Shown piece after piece: positions 46,380 through 55,299 of a stretch of DNA of 64,000 bases (within the stretch, counting starts at the first letter, position 1; every line of letters begins with the position of its first letter). Position numbers and translations under genes: made by a program. Origin of the DNA: Rhodobacteraceae bacterium IMCC1335 (lineage in GTDB: Bacteria; Pseudomonadota; Alphaproteobacteria; Rhodobacterales; Rhodobacteraceae); the NCBI GenBank assembly GCA_039640495.1, contig CP046864.1, positions 558,001 through 622,000 of the forward strand, in the 5' to 3' direction. Below the pieces are notes generated by a model. It saw only the letters and a list, made by a program, of their open reading frames with translations. It had not been told where the DNA came from and ran no database searches.

Positions 46380-46865
46380 ATGTTTTCAATTTTTGACCTT
46401 GCGATTGGCGATGCAGCGCTGGCCTTATGCCCGCTTCCGGGGCGGTTTTCGCCCTATGCGCAGGATTTTACGGCGATTCTGGCCTGGCGTCCGGATTTGG
46501 TGCTGAGCCTGACGGAGCGCTGTGAAATGGAACCTTTGGGCGCCGCAGATTTTCCGGCAGATTTAAAGGCCCAAGGCATCCAGTGCTGCCATTTTTCAAT
46601 TTTAGATTATCAAACGCCAAAGCCGGAACATGCCAAGCGATGGCAATCGGTTGAGGCAAAGGCAGGTCGTATACTTGGCCAAGGGGGGCGGGTTTTGGTG
46701 CAGTGCTTCGGTGGCTGCGGTCGCTCGGGGATGGTCGCTTTGCGGCTTATGCGCCGGATGGGTCTATCCGCTGATGTGGCGCTGTCGCATCTGCGCGCTA
46801 TCCGGCCCTGTGCCATTGAAACGCCCGAGCAAGAGCGTTGGGCGCGCGCCGCCTTTGAAGAGTGA
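46380..46865 (+). CDS. Dual-specificity/tyrosine phosphatase-like protein
   Basis: A 161-residue cytosolic protein with the cysteine phosphatase signature CFGGCGRSG (CX5R, about residue 108) and a preceding hydrophobic strand (GRVLVQ), followed by the helix MVALRLMRRMG. A general acid may lie in the SILDYQTPKPEH segment (about 79-90). The size and layout match the small dual-specificity phosphatase-like proteins of Rhodobacteraceae, whose substrates are unknown. It lies between dnaX (divergent) and the SRP RNA. Confidence 0.78.
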   Translation: MFSIFDLAIGDAALALCPLPGRFSPYAQDFTAILAWRPDLVLSLTERCEMEPLGAADFPADLKAQGIQCCHFSILDYQTPKPEHAKRWQSVEAKAGRILGQGGRVLVQCFGGCGRSGMVALRLMRRMGLSADVALSHLRAIRPCAIETPEQERWARAAFEE

Positions 46866-46872
46866 GAAAAAA

Positions 46873-46970
46873 GTGAGAGGCTGGACAACGACCCAAGCGG
46901 GGCTCGTTACGGCTGCTTCCTTCCGGATCTGACCGGGTTGGCGAGGCGCCTGCCCGCGCCAACCTCTCAG
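46873..46970 (-). ncRNA. ffs: Signal recognition particle 4.5S RNA
   Basis: The reverse strand contains the universally conserved SRP domain IV sequence GGTCAGATCCGGAAGGAAG (46905-46924 region, forward strand reads its complement), with the GGAA tetraloop and asymmetric internal loop. GAGAGG and CCTCTC at the two ends (46963-46968 and 46875-46880) pair to close a rod of about 95 bases. A T run follows at the 3' end (46865-46872). This RNA binds Ffh for co-translational membrane targeting. It lies upstream of dnaX, reading in the same direction, with the phosphatase gene on the other strand between them. Confidence 0.93.
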
Positions 46971-47077
46971 GCGCACCTTTAGGGGATTTTAAAAAAAACT
47001 GCAACCTCCCCGCGCGGGTGATTGCTCTGCCTTGATCATCATGTCATCAGGGCGGTTAGGCAAAGAGAGGGCAAAGA

Positions 47078-48028
47078 ATGAAACTGGCAGAAACCGTGAC
47101 ATTTGGAGGGTCGGCCCTTGATCGTGCAGCAGAATTGCGGGGCAGCGCACAGGGCCAACCGCAAGCTGGCGATCAGGTCATTCTTTTATGGCGGGGTAAA
47201 ATTCTGGTTGATAAAGCCGCAGAAAACCCCCTGGTGCGATTGCGCCTGCCGCAGCCTTTAACGGTGGGCGCGCCTTGGATTTTTTTGGGTCAAGAGGCAG
47301 GGCAGCGTATCTTTGCGTTTGATATTTCAAGCTGGACGCCAAACGATCAGGACCTTCCGCCAGAGGGCGCCTTTAACGATCCGTCAGAGCAATATCATCC
47401 AGAATTGGCAGAAGGGCTTCGATTTTGCGAGCTGCGCTCATATATGACCTCGTTATCGCCGCGCGATGCAGAATTATCCGCAACTGCAAAGGCGATGTTT
47501 CATTGGCACGCATCGCATAGGTTTTGTGCCCGTTGCGGGGCGGCCAGCGACAGCGCACAATCGGGCTGGCAGCGGGTGTGCCCGCGCTGTTCGGCGAGCC
47601 ATTTTCCACGCACGGATCCTGTTGTGATCATGCTGATTACCTCAGGACAAAACGTCCTTTTGGGGCGCTCTCCGCATTGGCCCGAGGGGATGTATTCGCT
47701 TTTGGCGGGGTTTGTGGAACCTGGCGAAACCATCGAAGCGGCGGTGCGGCGGGAAGTTTTGGAGGAATCGGGCATCCGAGTGGGGTCGGTAAGCTATTTG
47801 GCATCACAGCCCTGGGCCTTCCCAAATTCGCTCATGTTTGGCTGCCATGGCGAGGCGCTGAACACTGATATCACCATAGATCCCAATGAATTGCAGGATG
47901 CGCTTTGGATCAGCAAGGCTGAGCTGAATGATATCGTAGCGGGGATCCGCACCGATATTCTGCCCGCCCGGGCTGGATCTATTGCGCATTTTCTTTTACA
48001 GCATTGGCTTGCAGATCGTTTAGACTAA
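47078..48028 (+). CDS. nudC: NADH pyrophosphatase (NudC-like Nudix hydrolase)
   Basis: NudC hydrolyses NAD(H) to NMN(H) and AMP and can remove NAD caps from RNA. The 316-residue protein has a poorly conserved N-terminal domain, a four-cysteine zinc ribbon (CARCGAASDSAQSGWQRVCP and CSASH, about residues 150-172), and the Nudix box GFVEPGETIEAAVRREVLEE (about 212-231), followed by SQPWAFPNSLMFGC, the SQPWPFPxS motif specific to NADH pyrophosphatases. It is followed after 24 bases by an SRPBCC-type gene. Confidence 0.94.
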   Translation: MKLAETVTFGGSALDRAAELRGSAQGQPQAGDQVILLWRGKILVDKAAENPLVRLRLPQPLTVGAPWIFLGQEAGQRIFAFDISSWTPNDQDLPPEGAFNDPSEQYHPELAEGLRFCELRSYMTSLSPRDAELSATAKAMFHWHASHRFCARCGAASDSAQSGWQRVCPRCSASHFPRTDPVVIMLITSGQNVLLGRSPHWPEGMYSLLAGFVEPGETIEAAVRREVLEESGIRVGSVSYLASQPWAFPNSLMFGCHGEALNTDITIDPNELQDALWISKAELNDIVAGIRTDILPARAGSIAHFLLQHWLADRLD

Positions 48029-48052
48029 CTTGATTTTAATCATCATAGGCCG

Positions 48053-48505
48053 ATGCATTTAACGGCGCGACATAGATTGAACCATTCGTTGAAGTTCGTT
48101 AGCCAAAGGCTGACAGATTTCCAACGCTTTGAAACGCTTGCTGAGGCGAAGGGCATTTTGCAGAATCGGCGGGGCGATTTGCAGAAACCTGTAACTTGCA
48201 ACTGGGCTTTGGAATTTTGGTTTCGCGGTAAAATGCGATATCCTGAGCTCAGCGTGCCGCGCTTTGATACGCCGCAAGATTGGAGCTTTGAGCTGCAGGA
48301 GGCCGCATTATTCATTCGGTGTGATATGGCGCTTGAGGCGGGCGATGAAACGCATAGCTTTTTGCGCATTTCCTGTACGCTTCGCCCGCTAAACCTGGGC
48401 ATGTTTATGCGCTTGCAAGCGATCCAACTGGCAGCGCATAAAACCCAAAAGCGCTTTCAAGCCGGGTGTGAGCATTATATCAATTTGGCCTTAGCGCTGC
48501 CCTAA
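48053..48505 (+). CDS. SRPBCC (START-like) family protein
   Basis: A 150-residue protein with the layout of small SRPBCC proteins: an N-terminal strand and two helices (LNHSLKFVSQRLTDFQRFET), alternating strands in the middle (LEFWFRGKMRYPELSV) and a long C-terminal helix. A similar gene often follows nudC in Rhodobacteraceae, which supports the call. Ligand and role are unknown. The N terminus lacks a signal peptide. Confidence 0.6.
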   Translation: MHLTARHRLNHSLKFVSQRLTDFQRFETLAEAKGILQNRRGDLQKPVTCNWALEFWFRGKMRYPELSVPRFDTPQDWSFELQEAALFIRCDMALEAGDETHSFLRISCTLRPLNLGMFMRLQAIQLAAHKTQKRFQAGCEHYINLALALP

Positions 48506-48550
48506 AGCAGCAGGCGCATGGCCCGCTTCCAAAAGTAGAAGCTAAAAGGC

Positions 48551-49381
48551 TCAGCGCGCTGTATCGGCCGGATAAGTCCCCAATATTTTGAGTTCTGAGG
48601 TAAAATACGCCAATTCTTCTAAGGCCAATTGCACGCTCTCATCCTCGGGATGTCCCTGAATATCGGCGTAAAATTGGGTGGCTTGAAAACTGCCCCCCAC
48701 CATATAGCTTTCCAATTTGGTCATGTTCACGCCATTAGTGGCAAACCCGCCCATCGCTTTATACAGGGCGGCCGGAATATTGCGCACTTGAAAGACAAAC
48801 GTGGTCATCATCTTGCCAGAGCCACGATGGGTGAAATCTGGGGTGCGGGCCATATGCAAAAACCGGGTCGTGTTATGGCCGTGATCTTCGATATTTTTTG
48901 CTAAAATATTCAAACCGTAGATCTCGGCAGCTAAAGCGCTGGCCAAAACGCCGCGTTCACGGTTTTGGCTCTTCGTCAGATCAGCCGCAGCGCCCGCGCT
49001 GTCAACCGCGCTGACCGGCGTAATCGCATGGTCGCTTAAAAAGCGCCGCGCTTGTGGCAGTAAGACCGGATGCGCCAGCGCCTGCGTAATCGCGGATAAG
49101 GGCACACCGGGCAAGGCTATCAAACTGATCCGTACCCGGGTGAGCGTTTCGCCAATGATATGCAGCCCCGAATCGGGCAAGAGGCGGTGGATATCGGCCA
49201 CCCGTCCATAGGTTGAGTTTTCCACCGGCAACATAGCCAAATCCGCTTGATGGCTGCGCACCGCTTCGATCACATCTTCAAAGCTACGGCAGGGTAAAGG
49301 TGTCATATCGGGGCGCGCCTCTTGGCAGGCTTCATGGGAATACGCTCCCAACTCGCCCTGAAATGCGATTTTTCCGGTCAT
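48551..49381 (-). CDS. pheA: Prephenate dehydratase
   Basis: This enzyme makes phenylpyruvate from prephenate in phenylalanine synthesis. The 276-residue protein is a stand-alone dehydratase without chorismate mutase. Catalytic segments are KIAFQGELGAYSHEACQEA at the start, LAMLPVENSTYGRVADIHRL, and NTTRFLHM (the TRF motif with catalytic Thr, about residue 172). A C-terminal ACT domain (about 190-270) has the NMTKLESYMVGGSFQATQFY segment, where alphaproteobacterial enzymes vary from the classical ESRP motif. It is divergent from the cytochrome c gene. Confidence 0.94.
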   Translation of the reverse strand: MTGKIAFQGELGAYSHEACQEARPDMTPLPCRSFEDVIEAVRSHQADLAMLPVENSTYGRVADIHRLLPDSGLHIIGETLTRVRISLIALPGVPLSAITQALAHPVLLPQARRFLSDHAITPVSAVDSAGAAADLTKSQNRERGVLASALAAEIYGLNILAKNIEDHGHNTTRFLHMARTPDFTHRGSGKMMTTFVFQVRNIPAALYKAMGGFATNGVNMTKLESYMVGGSFQATQFYADIQGHPEDESVQLALEELAYFTSELKILGTYPADTAR

Positions 49382-49492
49382 TTTTCTCTGCTTTTCTTCA
49401 AATTGGTCGTTTCGTCGCGGTTTCTACACCTTGCATACCGCGAGTGGAAGCGATTAGAAAGCGCTCAGGCATATTCAGATGGAGTTCACGCA

Positions 49493-50011
49493 ATGCTAGA
49501 CACGATGACACTTACCAAAGTTGTGGGCAGCCTTTGCGGCGCATTGTTGGTGTTTTTGCTTGGCAATTGGGTTGCCGAGGAAGTCTATCATATGGGGGGT
49601 GGGCACGGCGAAGAACACGCGGCTGGCTATTACATCGAAGTGGAAACCGCTGAAGAGGAATCCGAAGAGGAAGAAGAAGTTGATTTTGCCGAATTGGTGG
49701 CGATGGCCGATACTGGCAAAGGCGCCAAGGTCTTTGGCAAATGTAAAGCCTGCCACAAGCTGGAAGACGGTGCCAATGGCACTGGGCCGCATTTGTATCA
49801 AGTGGTGGATCGCGACGTAGCCGCCGCAGATGGATATGGTTATTCAGGCGCCTTGATCGAAGTGGCGGATGTTTGGACGATCGAAAACCTCAACGGGTTT
49901 CTGGAAAATCCAAAATCATATGCGCCCGGCACAAAAATGGGCTTTGCGGGTCTTAAGAAAGTTCAAGACCGTGCCAATGTGATCGCATATTTAGCCGAAG
50001 CTGCCCAGTAA
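49493..50011 (+). CDS. Membrane-anchored c-type cytochrome (c-552 type)
   Basis: A monoheme cytochrome c of 172 residues. An uncleaved N-terminal membrane anchor (about 8-27, VVGSLCGALLVFLLGNWVAE) is followed by an acidic hinge rich in glutamate (about 48-66), then the cytochrome domain with heme motif CKACH (about residue 84) and the axial Met in APGTKMGF. This layout matches membrane-bound cytochrome c-552/CycM, which carries electrons from the bc1 complex to oxidases. The ATG at 49493 is chosen for its GGAG site eight bases away. The AT-rich island begins soon after it. Confidence 0.9.
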   Translation: MLDTMTLTKVVGSLCGALLVFLLGNWVAEEVYHMGGGHGEEHAAGYYIEVETAEEESEEEEEVDFAELVAMADTGKGAKVFGKCKACHKLEDGANGTGPHLYQVVDRDVAAADGYGYSGALIEVADVWTIENLNGFLENPKSYAPGTKMGFAGLKKVQDRANVIAYLAEAAQ

Positions 50012-50133
50012 ACGTTTAAGTATCAATTCCTGTACGAGCCATTGATGCGTTGCGGGAGGCCGCAGCGCAATCGCTTCTATGCCTGTGAACGGCGTGAGGG
50101 TTTAGGCTTCACGGCGCGCATATTGCGCAGAAA

Positions 50134-50595
50134 TACCGTTTTATCAGTGCGTTTGGGGAAGAGATATGGGCACTGGCACGTAATGTTTACGAGGAGGGGA
50201 TTTTTTCTTAGATCCCTTTTTCCAAGAGCAAATTTTACAAATATTTTCAAAATACGATTGATCAACCTGATACGTATCTTGGTCTCAAGGTATTTCTTGG
50301 TGATAAAATTTTAGGATTTTCTTATGCGTATATTGGTGGATAATTCATTGGTGAGGGTGCGAGAGGGGTTACTGTAAACACAATCAATGTGGATCAATCC
50401 GCCCGTTCAGATGTGCTTGGCGGTAAAGTTGCGCTTCGCCTTGTGCGTGGTATTGAGGTTTGGGCGCGAAAACAAAGAGCGAATGTGATACTCTATCATG
50501 TTACATCTGGAAAAAATGTTGCCAACATCGACAGGTTTTTTCGAAAAATTGGGATGACAATTTTAGGAAGGAAGTATGGCAGTCTTATTAAATAA
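50134..50595 (+). pseudogene. Phage-type GNAT acetyltransferase relic with two in-frame stops
   Basis: In one frame from about 50134 to the TAA at 50593, a GNAT N-acetyltransferase of about 150 residues can be read across two stop codons (TAG at 50209, TAA at 50341). Segments in order are FISAFGEEIWALARNVYEEG, IPFSKSKFYKYFQNTID, GLKVFLGDKILGFSYAYIGG, VALRLVRGIEVWARKQRANV and NIDRFFRKIGMTILGRKYGS. This order, and the IPFS-x5-Y and FFRKIGM parts, resemble acetyltransferases common in tailed phages of marine bacteria. Both lesions can be single substitutions, as no frameshift is needed. The start is unclear. The next gene overlaps its end by 20 bases. Confidence 0.72.
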
Positions 50596-51061
50596 GACAA
50601 TAAAATCAATTGTAATCACTATATCGTTTGTTGGCTTATTAGGTTTTCTTTTTTGTTTGCCCATTTCATCCAAAGCGGAGGAGAAAAATGCGGTTAGCGA
50701 AGAGTTTCTGAACTATCTAAACGACAGTGTATTCGTTAGCGACCCAATGAATACCAACCATTTAAGTGAGGTAAGAAAAAGTCATTGGAGCTGGGACATT
50801 ACTGAAATTGTTGATAGATACATTGCGGAAATTGACCAGACAGAATTTATTGCAAGTATAAAAACAGATAGTCGCTTTTCATATAATGAGAGTAATAAAG
50901 GTGGAAGCTTAACCATTAGTTTCAGAAATGAGGTAGGTTTTTTCAAAGAAAACAAAAGTTTTTTCAAGCCTTATTATGAGCTTACATTTTTCTTATCGGA
51001 AGACGATGATCAAAATAATGAATCAGTTTTACAAGCGTTTTTATATTTAAAAAGCCTGTAG
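50576..51061 (+). CDS. Exported protein of unknown function in the AT-rich island
   Basis: I do not recognise this protein. The 161 residues begin with a good signal peptide (MAVLLNKTIKSIVITISFVG, hydrophobic to about residue 30, cleavage likely at SKA-EE near 33). The mature part is acidic, rich in Asn/Ser/Glu/Phe, and predicted soluble, with no cysteine. The start ATG at 50576 has AGGAAGGAAG directly upstream, and it lies within the end of the acetyltransferase relic. Base composition is visibly more AT-rich than in surrounding genes, which suggests acquisition. It may be phage-derived or belong to the same imported segment. Confidence 0.65.
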   Translation: MAVLLNKTIKSIVITISFVGLLGFLFCLPISSKAEEKNAVSEEFLNYLNDSVFVSDPMNTNHLSEVRKSHWSWDITEIVDRYIAEIDQTEFIASIKTDSRFSYNESNKGGSLTISFRNEVGFFKENKSFFKPYYELTFFLSEDDDQNNESVLQAFLYLKSL

Positions 51062-51194
51062 GAAGGATTGTAGAATGGCTGAAAGTATCAGTTCGCAATG
51101 AAATCTATCCATCAAAACTTTGTGTTGTTTTGTGGCTTGGATATTTTGAGTTGTAGCCTATGTTTATGCAAAGCGTAGGATGGAGGTGCGGCCC

Positions 51195-53099
51195 GTGGTA
51201 GGGAATTCAATCAAAACGGTGGTAAAAGCTAAATCACAGAACGTTCAAAACAGCCGAGTTTGGATTGGGTTATGCCTGGGATGGGCAACGCTCTTTTTGG
51301 CCAGCAGCCTCTGGGCAGGGAGCCATAGCACAAAAACCCATGGCTATTCCTTTTTTGGCGAATTGAACTATCCAGCAGATTTTGAGCATCTCGCCTATGT
51401 CAACCCAGATGCGCCCAAAGGTGGTGAAATTTCGATTTGGGGCTTCGGCACCTTTGATTCAATGAATCCTTATTCGCGTAAAGGGCGCGCTGCGGCCTTG
51501 GCGTCTGCGCCATTTGAAAGCTTGCTTGAGGGCACGGCAGATGAGGTTGGGGCGAGTTATGGGTTGCTGGCTGAAAGCCTTGAATATCCCGAAGATGTCA
51601 GCTGGGTGCGTTTTCATATTCGCCCCGAAGCGCGGTTTTCCGATGGCAGCGCGGTAACCGCGCAGGATGTGAAATTCACCTATGATTTGTTTCTGGAGCA
51701 GGGGCTGGTGAGCTTTCGCGCCGTGCTGGGTGAATTTGTTCAAACCGTCGAAGTGCTCGACAGCAAGACGGTGCAATACACGTTCTTGCCCGACTCGCCG
51801 CTGCGCGATCGGATCCCCACCGTGGGGGGGTTGCCGGTCATGTCGCAGGCGTGGTTTGAGCGCACGGGTGCGAGGCTGGATGAAAGCCGCATGGAGCCCG
51901 CGATCGGCTCTGGGCCGTATCTGCTCGATCGCTATGAGATAAACCGCAACGTGATTTACACGCGCAACCCCGATTATTGGGGCAAAGATCTTCCAATCAA
52001 TCTCGGCCGCAGCAATTTTGACCAAATCCGCGTTGAGTATTTTGCAGATGGCAATGCAGCTTTTGAGGCTTTCAAAGCGGGCGCTTACACGGTGCGTATC
52101 GAAAACTCCTCGAAAACATGGGCGACCGGTTATGATTTTTCTGCTCTAGATGACGGTTATATGATCAAAAAAACCTTGCCTGACGGGGGTATGGCCACGG
52201 GTCAAAGTTTTGCGATGAACCTGCGCAAAGATAAATTTTCCGACCCACAAGTGCGCGAAGCACTGAGCCTATTGTTCAATTTCGAATGGTCGAATGAATC
52301 GCTGTTTTATGGGCAATATGCGCGGATTAATTCCTTTTGGGAAAATTCTGATATGGCTGCCTCGGGGCCTCCCGGTGCCGATGAATTGGCCTTGCTAACC
52401 CCGCTTGCCGACCAACTACCGGAAGGTATTTTAACGGATGAAGCGGTAATGGCGCCCAAGTCGGGACCGCGGGCAACAGATCGTAAAAACCTGCGCAAAG
52501 CCTCAGCTTTGCTGGAGGCTGCAGGTTGGATCGTTGGCGAAGATGGCTTGCGGCGCAACGCGGCAGGCGAGACGTTACAGATCGAATTTATCGAACGCAG
52601 CCCGGCCTTTGATCGCGTGGTTTTGCCTTTTGTTGAAAACCTGCGCGCCGCCGGCGTAGACGCAATTTATAACCGCATTGATCCGGCACAATATACCGAT
52701 CGTACGCGCAATTTTGACTTTGATATTATCACGGATCAATTCTCAATGAGTTTAGAGCCCGGGGCAGGCTTAAAGCAGTATTTTGGGTCTGAAACGGCGG
52801 ATGTCTCCGTGTTTAACTCGGCTGGGATCTCATCGACTGGCATTGATGCGTTGATCGATCATGTCACCGCCGCCAGCAGCAAAGCTGAATTGCGCACAGC
52901 GGTCAAAGCGCTTGACCGCGCGCTTCGGGCCTACCGGTTCTGGATCCCTCAATGGTATAACGCCACGCATCGGGTTGCCTATTGGGATATGTATGAGCAT
53001 CCCGACATCATCGCGCCATATTCGTTGGGGTACTTGGATTATTGGTGGTATAATGAAGAGAAAGCCGCCGCGTTAAAATCGGCCGGTGTATTGAGGTAA
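51195..53099 (+). CDS. yejA: Oligopeptide/microcin C-type ABC transporter substrate-binding protein
   Basis: A periplasmic solute-binding protein (SBP_bac_5 family, 634 residues) of the YejABEF importer. After a signal segment (VWIGLCLGWATLFLASSLWA) come HGYSFFGELNYPADFEHLAY, PKGGEISIWGFGTFDSMNPY and WVRFHIRPEARFSDGSAVTA, all typical of YejA. Family substrates are peptides and, in E. coli, microcin C. I use the GTG at 51195 because GGAGG is eight bases before it; an ATG at 51180 lacks a spaced ribosome site. It is the first gene of the four-gene yej operon. Confidence 0.92.
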   Translation: MVGNSIKTVVKAKSQNVQNSRVWIGLCLGWATLFLASSLWAGSHSTKTHGYSFFGELNYPADFEHLAYVNPDAPKGGEISIWGFGTFDSMNPYSRKGRAAALASAPFESLLEGTADEVGASYGLLAESLEYPEDVSWVRFHIRPEARFSDGSAVTAQDVKFTYDLFLEQGLVSFRAVLGEFVQTVEVLDSKTVQYTFLPDSPLRDRIPTVGGLPVMSQAWFERTGARLDESRMEPAIGSGPYLLDRYEINRNVIYTRNPDYWGKDLPINLGRSNFDQIRVEYFADGNAAFEAFKAGAYTVRIENSSKTWATGYDFSALDDGYMIKKTLPDGGMATGQSFAMNLRKDKFSDPQVREALSLLFNFEWSNESLFYGQYARINSFWENSDMAASGPPGADELALLTPLADQLPEGILTDEAVMAPKSGPRATDRKNLRKASALLEAAGWIVGEDGLRRNAAGETLQIEFIERSPAFDRVVLPFVENLRAAGVDAIYNRIDPAQYTDRTRNFDFDIITDQFSMSLEPGAGLKQYFGSETADVSVFNSAGISSTGIDALIDHVTAASSKAELRTAVKALDRALRAYRFWIPQWYNATHRVAYWDMYEHPDIIAPYSLGYLDYWWYNEEKAAALKSAGVLR

Positions 53100-53107
53100 C
53101 GTAATCC

Positions 53108-54187
53108 ATGGGCGCTTATATCGCGCGGCGACTGTTATTGGTGCTTCCGACTTTGTTTGGCATCCTGGTGATCAATTTTGCGCTGACGCAATTTGTGCCC
53201 GGTGGGCCGATTGAACAGGTTTTGGCCAATATGGAAGGCCAAGGGGATGTGTTTGAAAGCTTTTCAGGCACCAGCAGCGAAGTGGCAGAAGCCAGTGAAA
53301 CCAGCGATTACGTTGGCGCACGCGGGCTGCCCCCAGAATTTATCGCCGAGCTTGAAAAGGAATTCGGCTTTGATAAGCCGCCCCTAGAGCGGTTTTTAAC
53401 CATGTTGTGGAATTACCTGCGGTTTGATTTTGGCGAAAGTTATTTTCGGTCGATCAGCGTGGTGGATTTGGTCTTGGAAAAAATGCCTGTTTCGATTTCG
53501 CTGGGGCTGTGGTCAACGCTACTGGCCTATCTGATCTCGATTCCATTGGGGATCAGGAAGGCGGTTCTGGATGGCTCGCGTTTTGATACTTGGACCAGCT
53601 GGGTGATTATTATCGCCTATGCAATCCCTGGGTTTTTATTCGCAATCTTGCTGCTTGTGCTCTTTGCTGGGGGCTCTTTTTTACAAATATTTCCGCTGCG
53701 GGGGCTCACGTCGGATTATTTTGAGCAGCTTTCGCTGGGCGAAAAAATCGTGGATTATTTCTGGCACATCACTTTGCCAATTATTGCGTCAACCATTTCG
53801 GCCTTTGCCACGCTGACTTTGCTCACCAAAAACAGTTTTATGGATGAAATCCAAAAGCAATATGTGATTACAGCTAAGGCCAAAGGGTTAAGCGATCGCC
53901 GGGTGCTGTGGGGGCATGTGTTTCGAAACGCGATGCTGATCGTGATTGCGGGCTTTCCGGCGGTGTTCATTGGGGTATTTTTCGGCGGGTCTTTGATCAT
54001 TGAAACCATATTCTCGCTCGATGGGCTTGGACGCATGGGGTTTGAAGCGGCGGTTGCGCGGGATTACCCGGTCATTTTTGGCACATTATTTGTGTTTGGC
54101 TTGATGGGGTTGGTCGTGGGTATTTTATCCGATCTGATGTATGTTTTTGTAGACCCGCGGATTGATTTCGAAAGGCGCGAAGGATGA
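53108..54187 (+). CDS. yejB: ABC transporter permease YejB
   Basis: Inner-membrane permease (359 residues) of the YejABEF importer. An N-terminal helix ([20 protein letters not shown]) is followed by the long periplasmic insert seen in YejB (about residues 45-95) and the binding-protein-dependent transport domain with five more helices; the EAA loop region is near [20 protein letters not shown]. The start is 9 bases after the yejA stop, and the end overlaps yejE by 4 bases (ATGA). Confidence 0.94.
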   Translation: MGAYIARRLLLVLPTLFGILVINFALTQFVPGGPIEQVLANMEGQGDVFESFSGTSSEVAEASETSDYVGARGLPPEFIAELEKEFGFDKPPLERFLTMLWNYLRFDFGESYFRSISVVDLVLEKMPVSISLGLWSTLLAYLISIPLGIRKAVLDGSRFDTWTSWVIIIAYAIPGFLFAILLLVLFAGGSFLQIFPLRGLTSDYFEQLSLGEKIVDYFWHITLPIIASTISAFATLTLLTKNSFMDEIQKQYVITAKAKGLSDRRVLWGHVFRNAMLIVIAGFPAVFIGVFFGGSLIIETIFSLDGLGRMGFEAAVARDYPVIFGTLFVFGLMGLVVGILSDLMYVFVDPRIDFERREG

Positions 54188-55299
54188 GCCGTTTATCGCC
54201 GCTCAACCAACGTCGCTGGCGCAATTTCAAAAGCAACCGGCGCGCTTATTGGTCGCTTTGGATCTTTAGCGTGATCTTTGGGCTGTCGCTATTTGCAGAA
54301 GTGATCGCCAATGACAAACCGATTTTGGTGCAATATCGCGGGGAATATTTCACCCCGATTACAAATTTTTATCCCGAAACCGCCTTTGGTGGCGATTTCA
54401 AAACCGAAGCGGTCTATAGTGATCCTGTGGTGCAATGCTTAATCCGCAGCGGCGGGCTGGAGATTTGCTTTGACACGCCAGAAGAGGTGATCGCGCAAAT
54501 TGCAAGCGGTGCGCTTGATCCCGAAACCCCAGGTTTTGAAAAGGGTTGGGCCTTATGGCCGCTGATCCCTTATTCTTATGATACGTCTGTCGAGCGGCCG
54601 GGTGCGGCGCCTTTGCCCCCGAATGCGCAAAATTGGCTGGGCACGGATGACACCAAGCGCGATGTGCTGGCACGGGTGATCTATGGGTTTCGCTTGTCGA
54701 TCGTGTTCACGATTATCGTCACCACCGTGTCCAGCCTGCTTGGTATTTTAGCGGGGGCTGTGCAGGGGTTTTTTGGCGGTTTGACCGATCTTTTGTTTCA
54801 GCGCTTTATCGAAATTTGGAGCGGCGTACCCTCGTTATTCATCATCATCATCATGTTTGCCATATTAGGGCGAAGCTTTACCTTGCTTGTGGTGTTGACC
54901 GTATTGTTTGGTTGGATGGGGTTGGTGGGCGTGGTGCGCGCTGAATTTTTGCGGGCGCGCAATTTGGAATATGTGCGCGCGGCGCGGGCGCTGGGTGTCA
55001 GCAATTGGACGATCATGTTTCGCCATATGTTGCCAAATGCGATGGTGGCCACTTTAACTCTGCTGCCCTTTATCGTGACCGGGACCATCGGTGCCTTGGC
55101 CAGTTTAGATTTTTTAGGCTTTGGCCTGCCCTCTTCCAGCCCGTCTTTGGGCGAATTGACGTTGCAAGCCAAGCAAAACCTGCAAGCGCCTTGGCTTGGG
55201 TTCACCGCCTTTTTCACCTTTGCCATTATGCTCGCCCTTCTGGTGTTTATTTTCGAAGGGGTGCGCGATGCGTTTGACCCCAGAAAGACGTTTCAATGA
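54184..55299 (+). CDS. yejE: ABC transporter permease YejE
   Basis: Second permease (371 residues) of the YejABEF importer, with the family's long N-terminal region ([20 protein letters not shown], then a large periplasmic part up to about residue 165) and a C-terminal transport domain. The EAA loop reads [20 protein letters not shown] (about 264-283). It overlaps yejB and yejF by four bases each, which indicates translational coupling across the operon. Confidence 0.94.
   Translation: MSRLSPLNQRRWRNFKSNRRAYWSLWIFSVIFGLSLFAEVIANDKPILVQYRGEYFTPITNFYPETAFGGDFKTEAVYSDPVVQCLIRSGGLEICFDTPEEVIAQIASGALDPETPGFEKGWALWPLIPYSYDTSVERPGAAPLPPNAQNWLGTDDTKRDVLARVIYGFRLSIVFTIIVTTVSSLLGILAGAVQGFFGGLTDLLFQRFIEIWSGVPSLFIIIIMFAILGRSFTLLVVLTVLFGWMGLVGVVRAEFLRARNLEYVRAARALGVSNWTIMFRHMLPNAMVATLTLLPFIVTGTIGALASLDFLGFGLPSSSPSLGELTLQAKQNLQAPWLGFTAFFTFAIMLALLVFIFEGVRDAFDPRKTFQ

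Noticed and set aside
50042..50314. A 90-codon frame at the start of the AT-rich island
   Set aside because: It overlaps the acetyltransferase relic in another frame, and its composition is unlike a real protein. The GNAT frame explains the region better.
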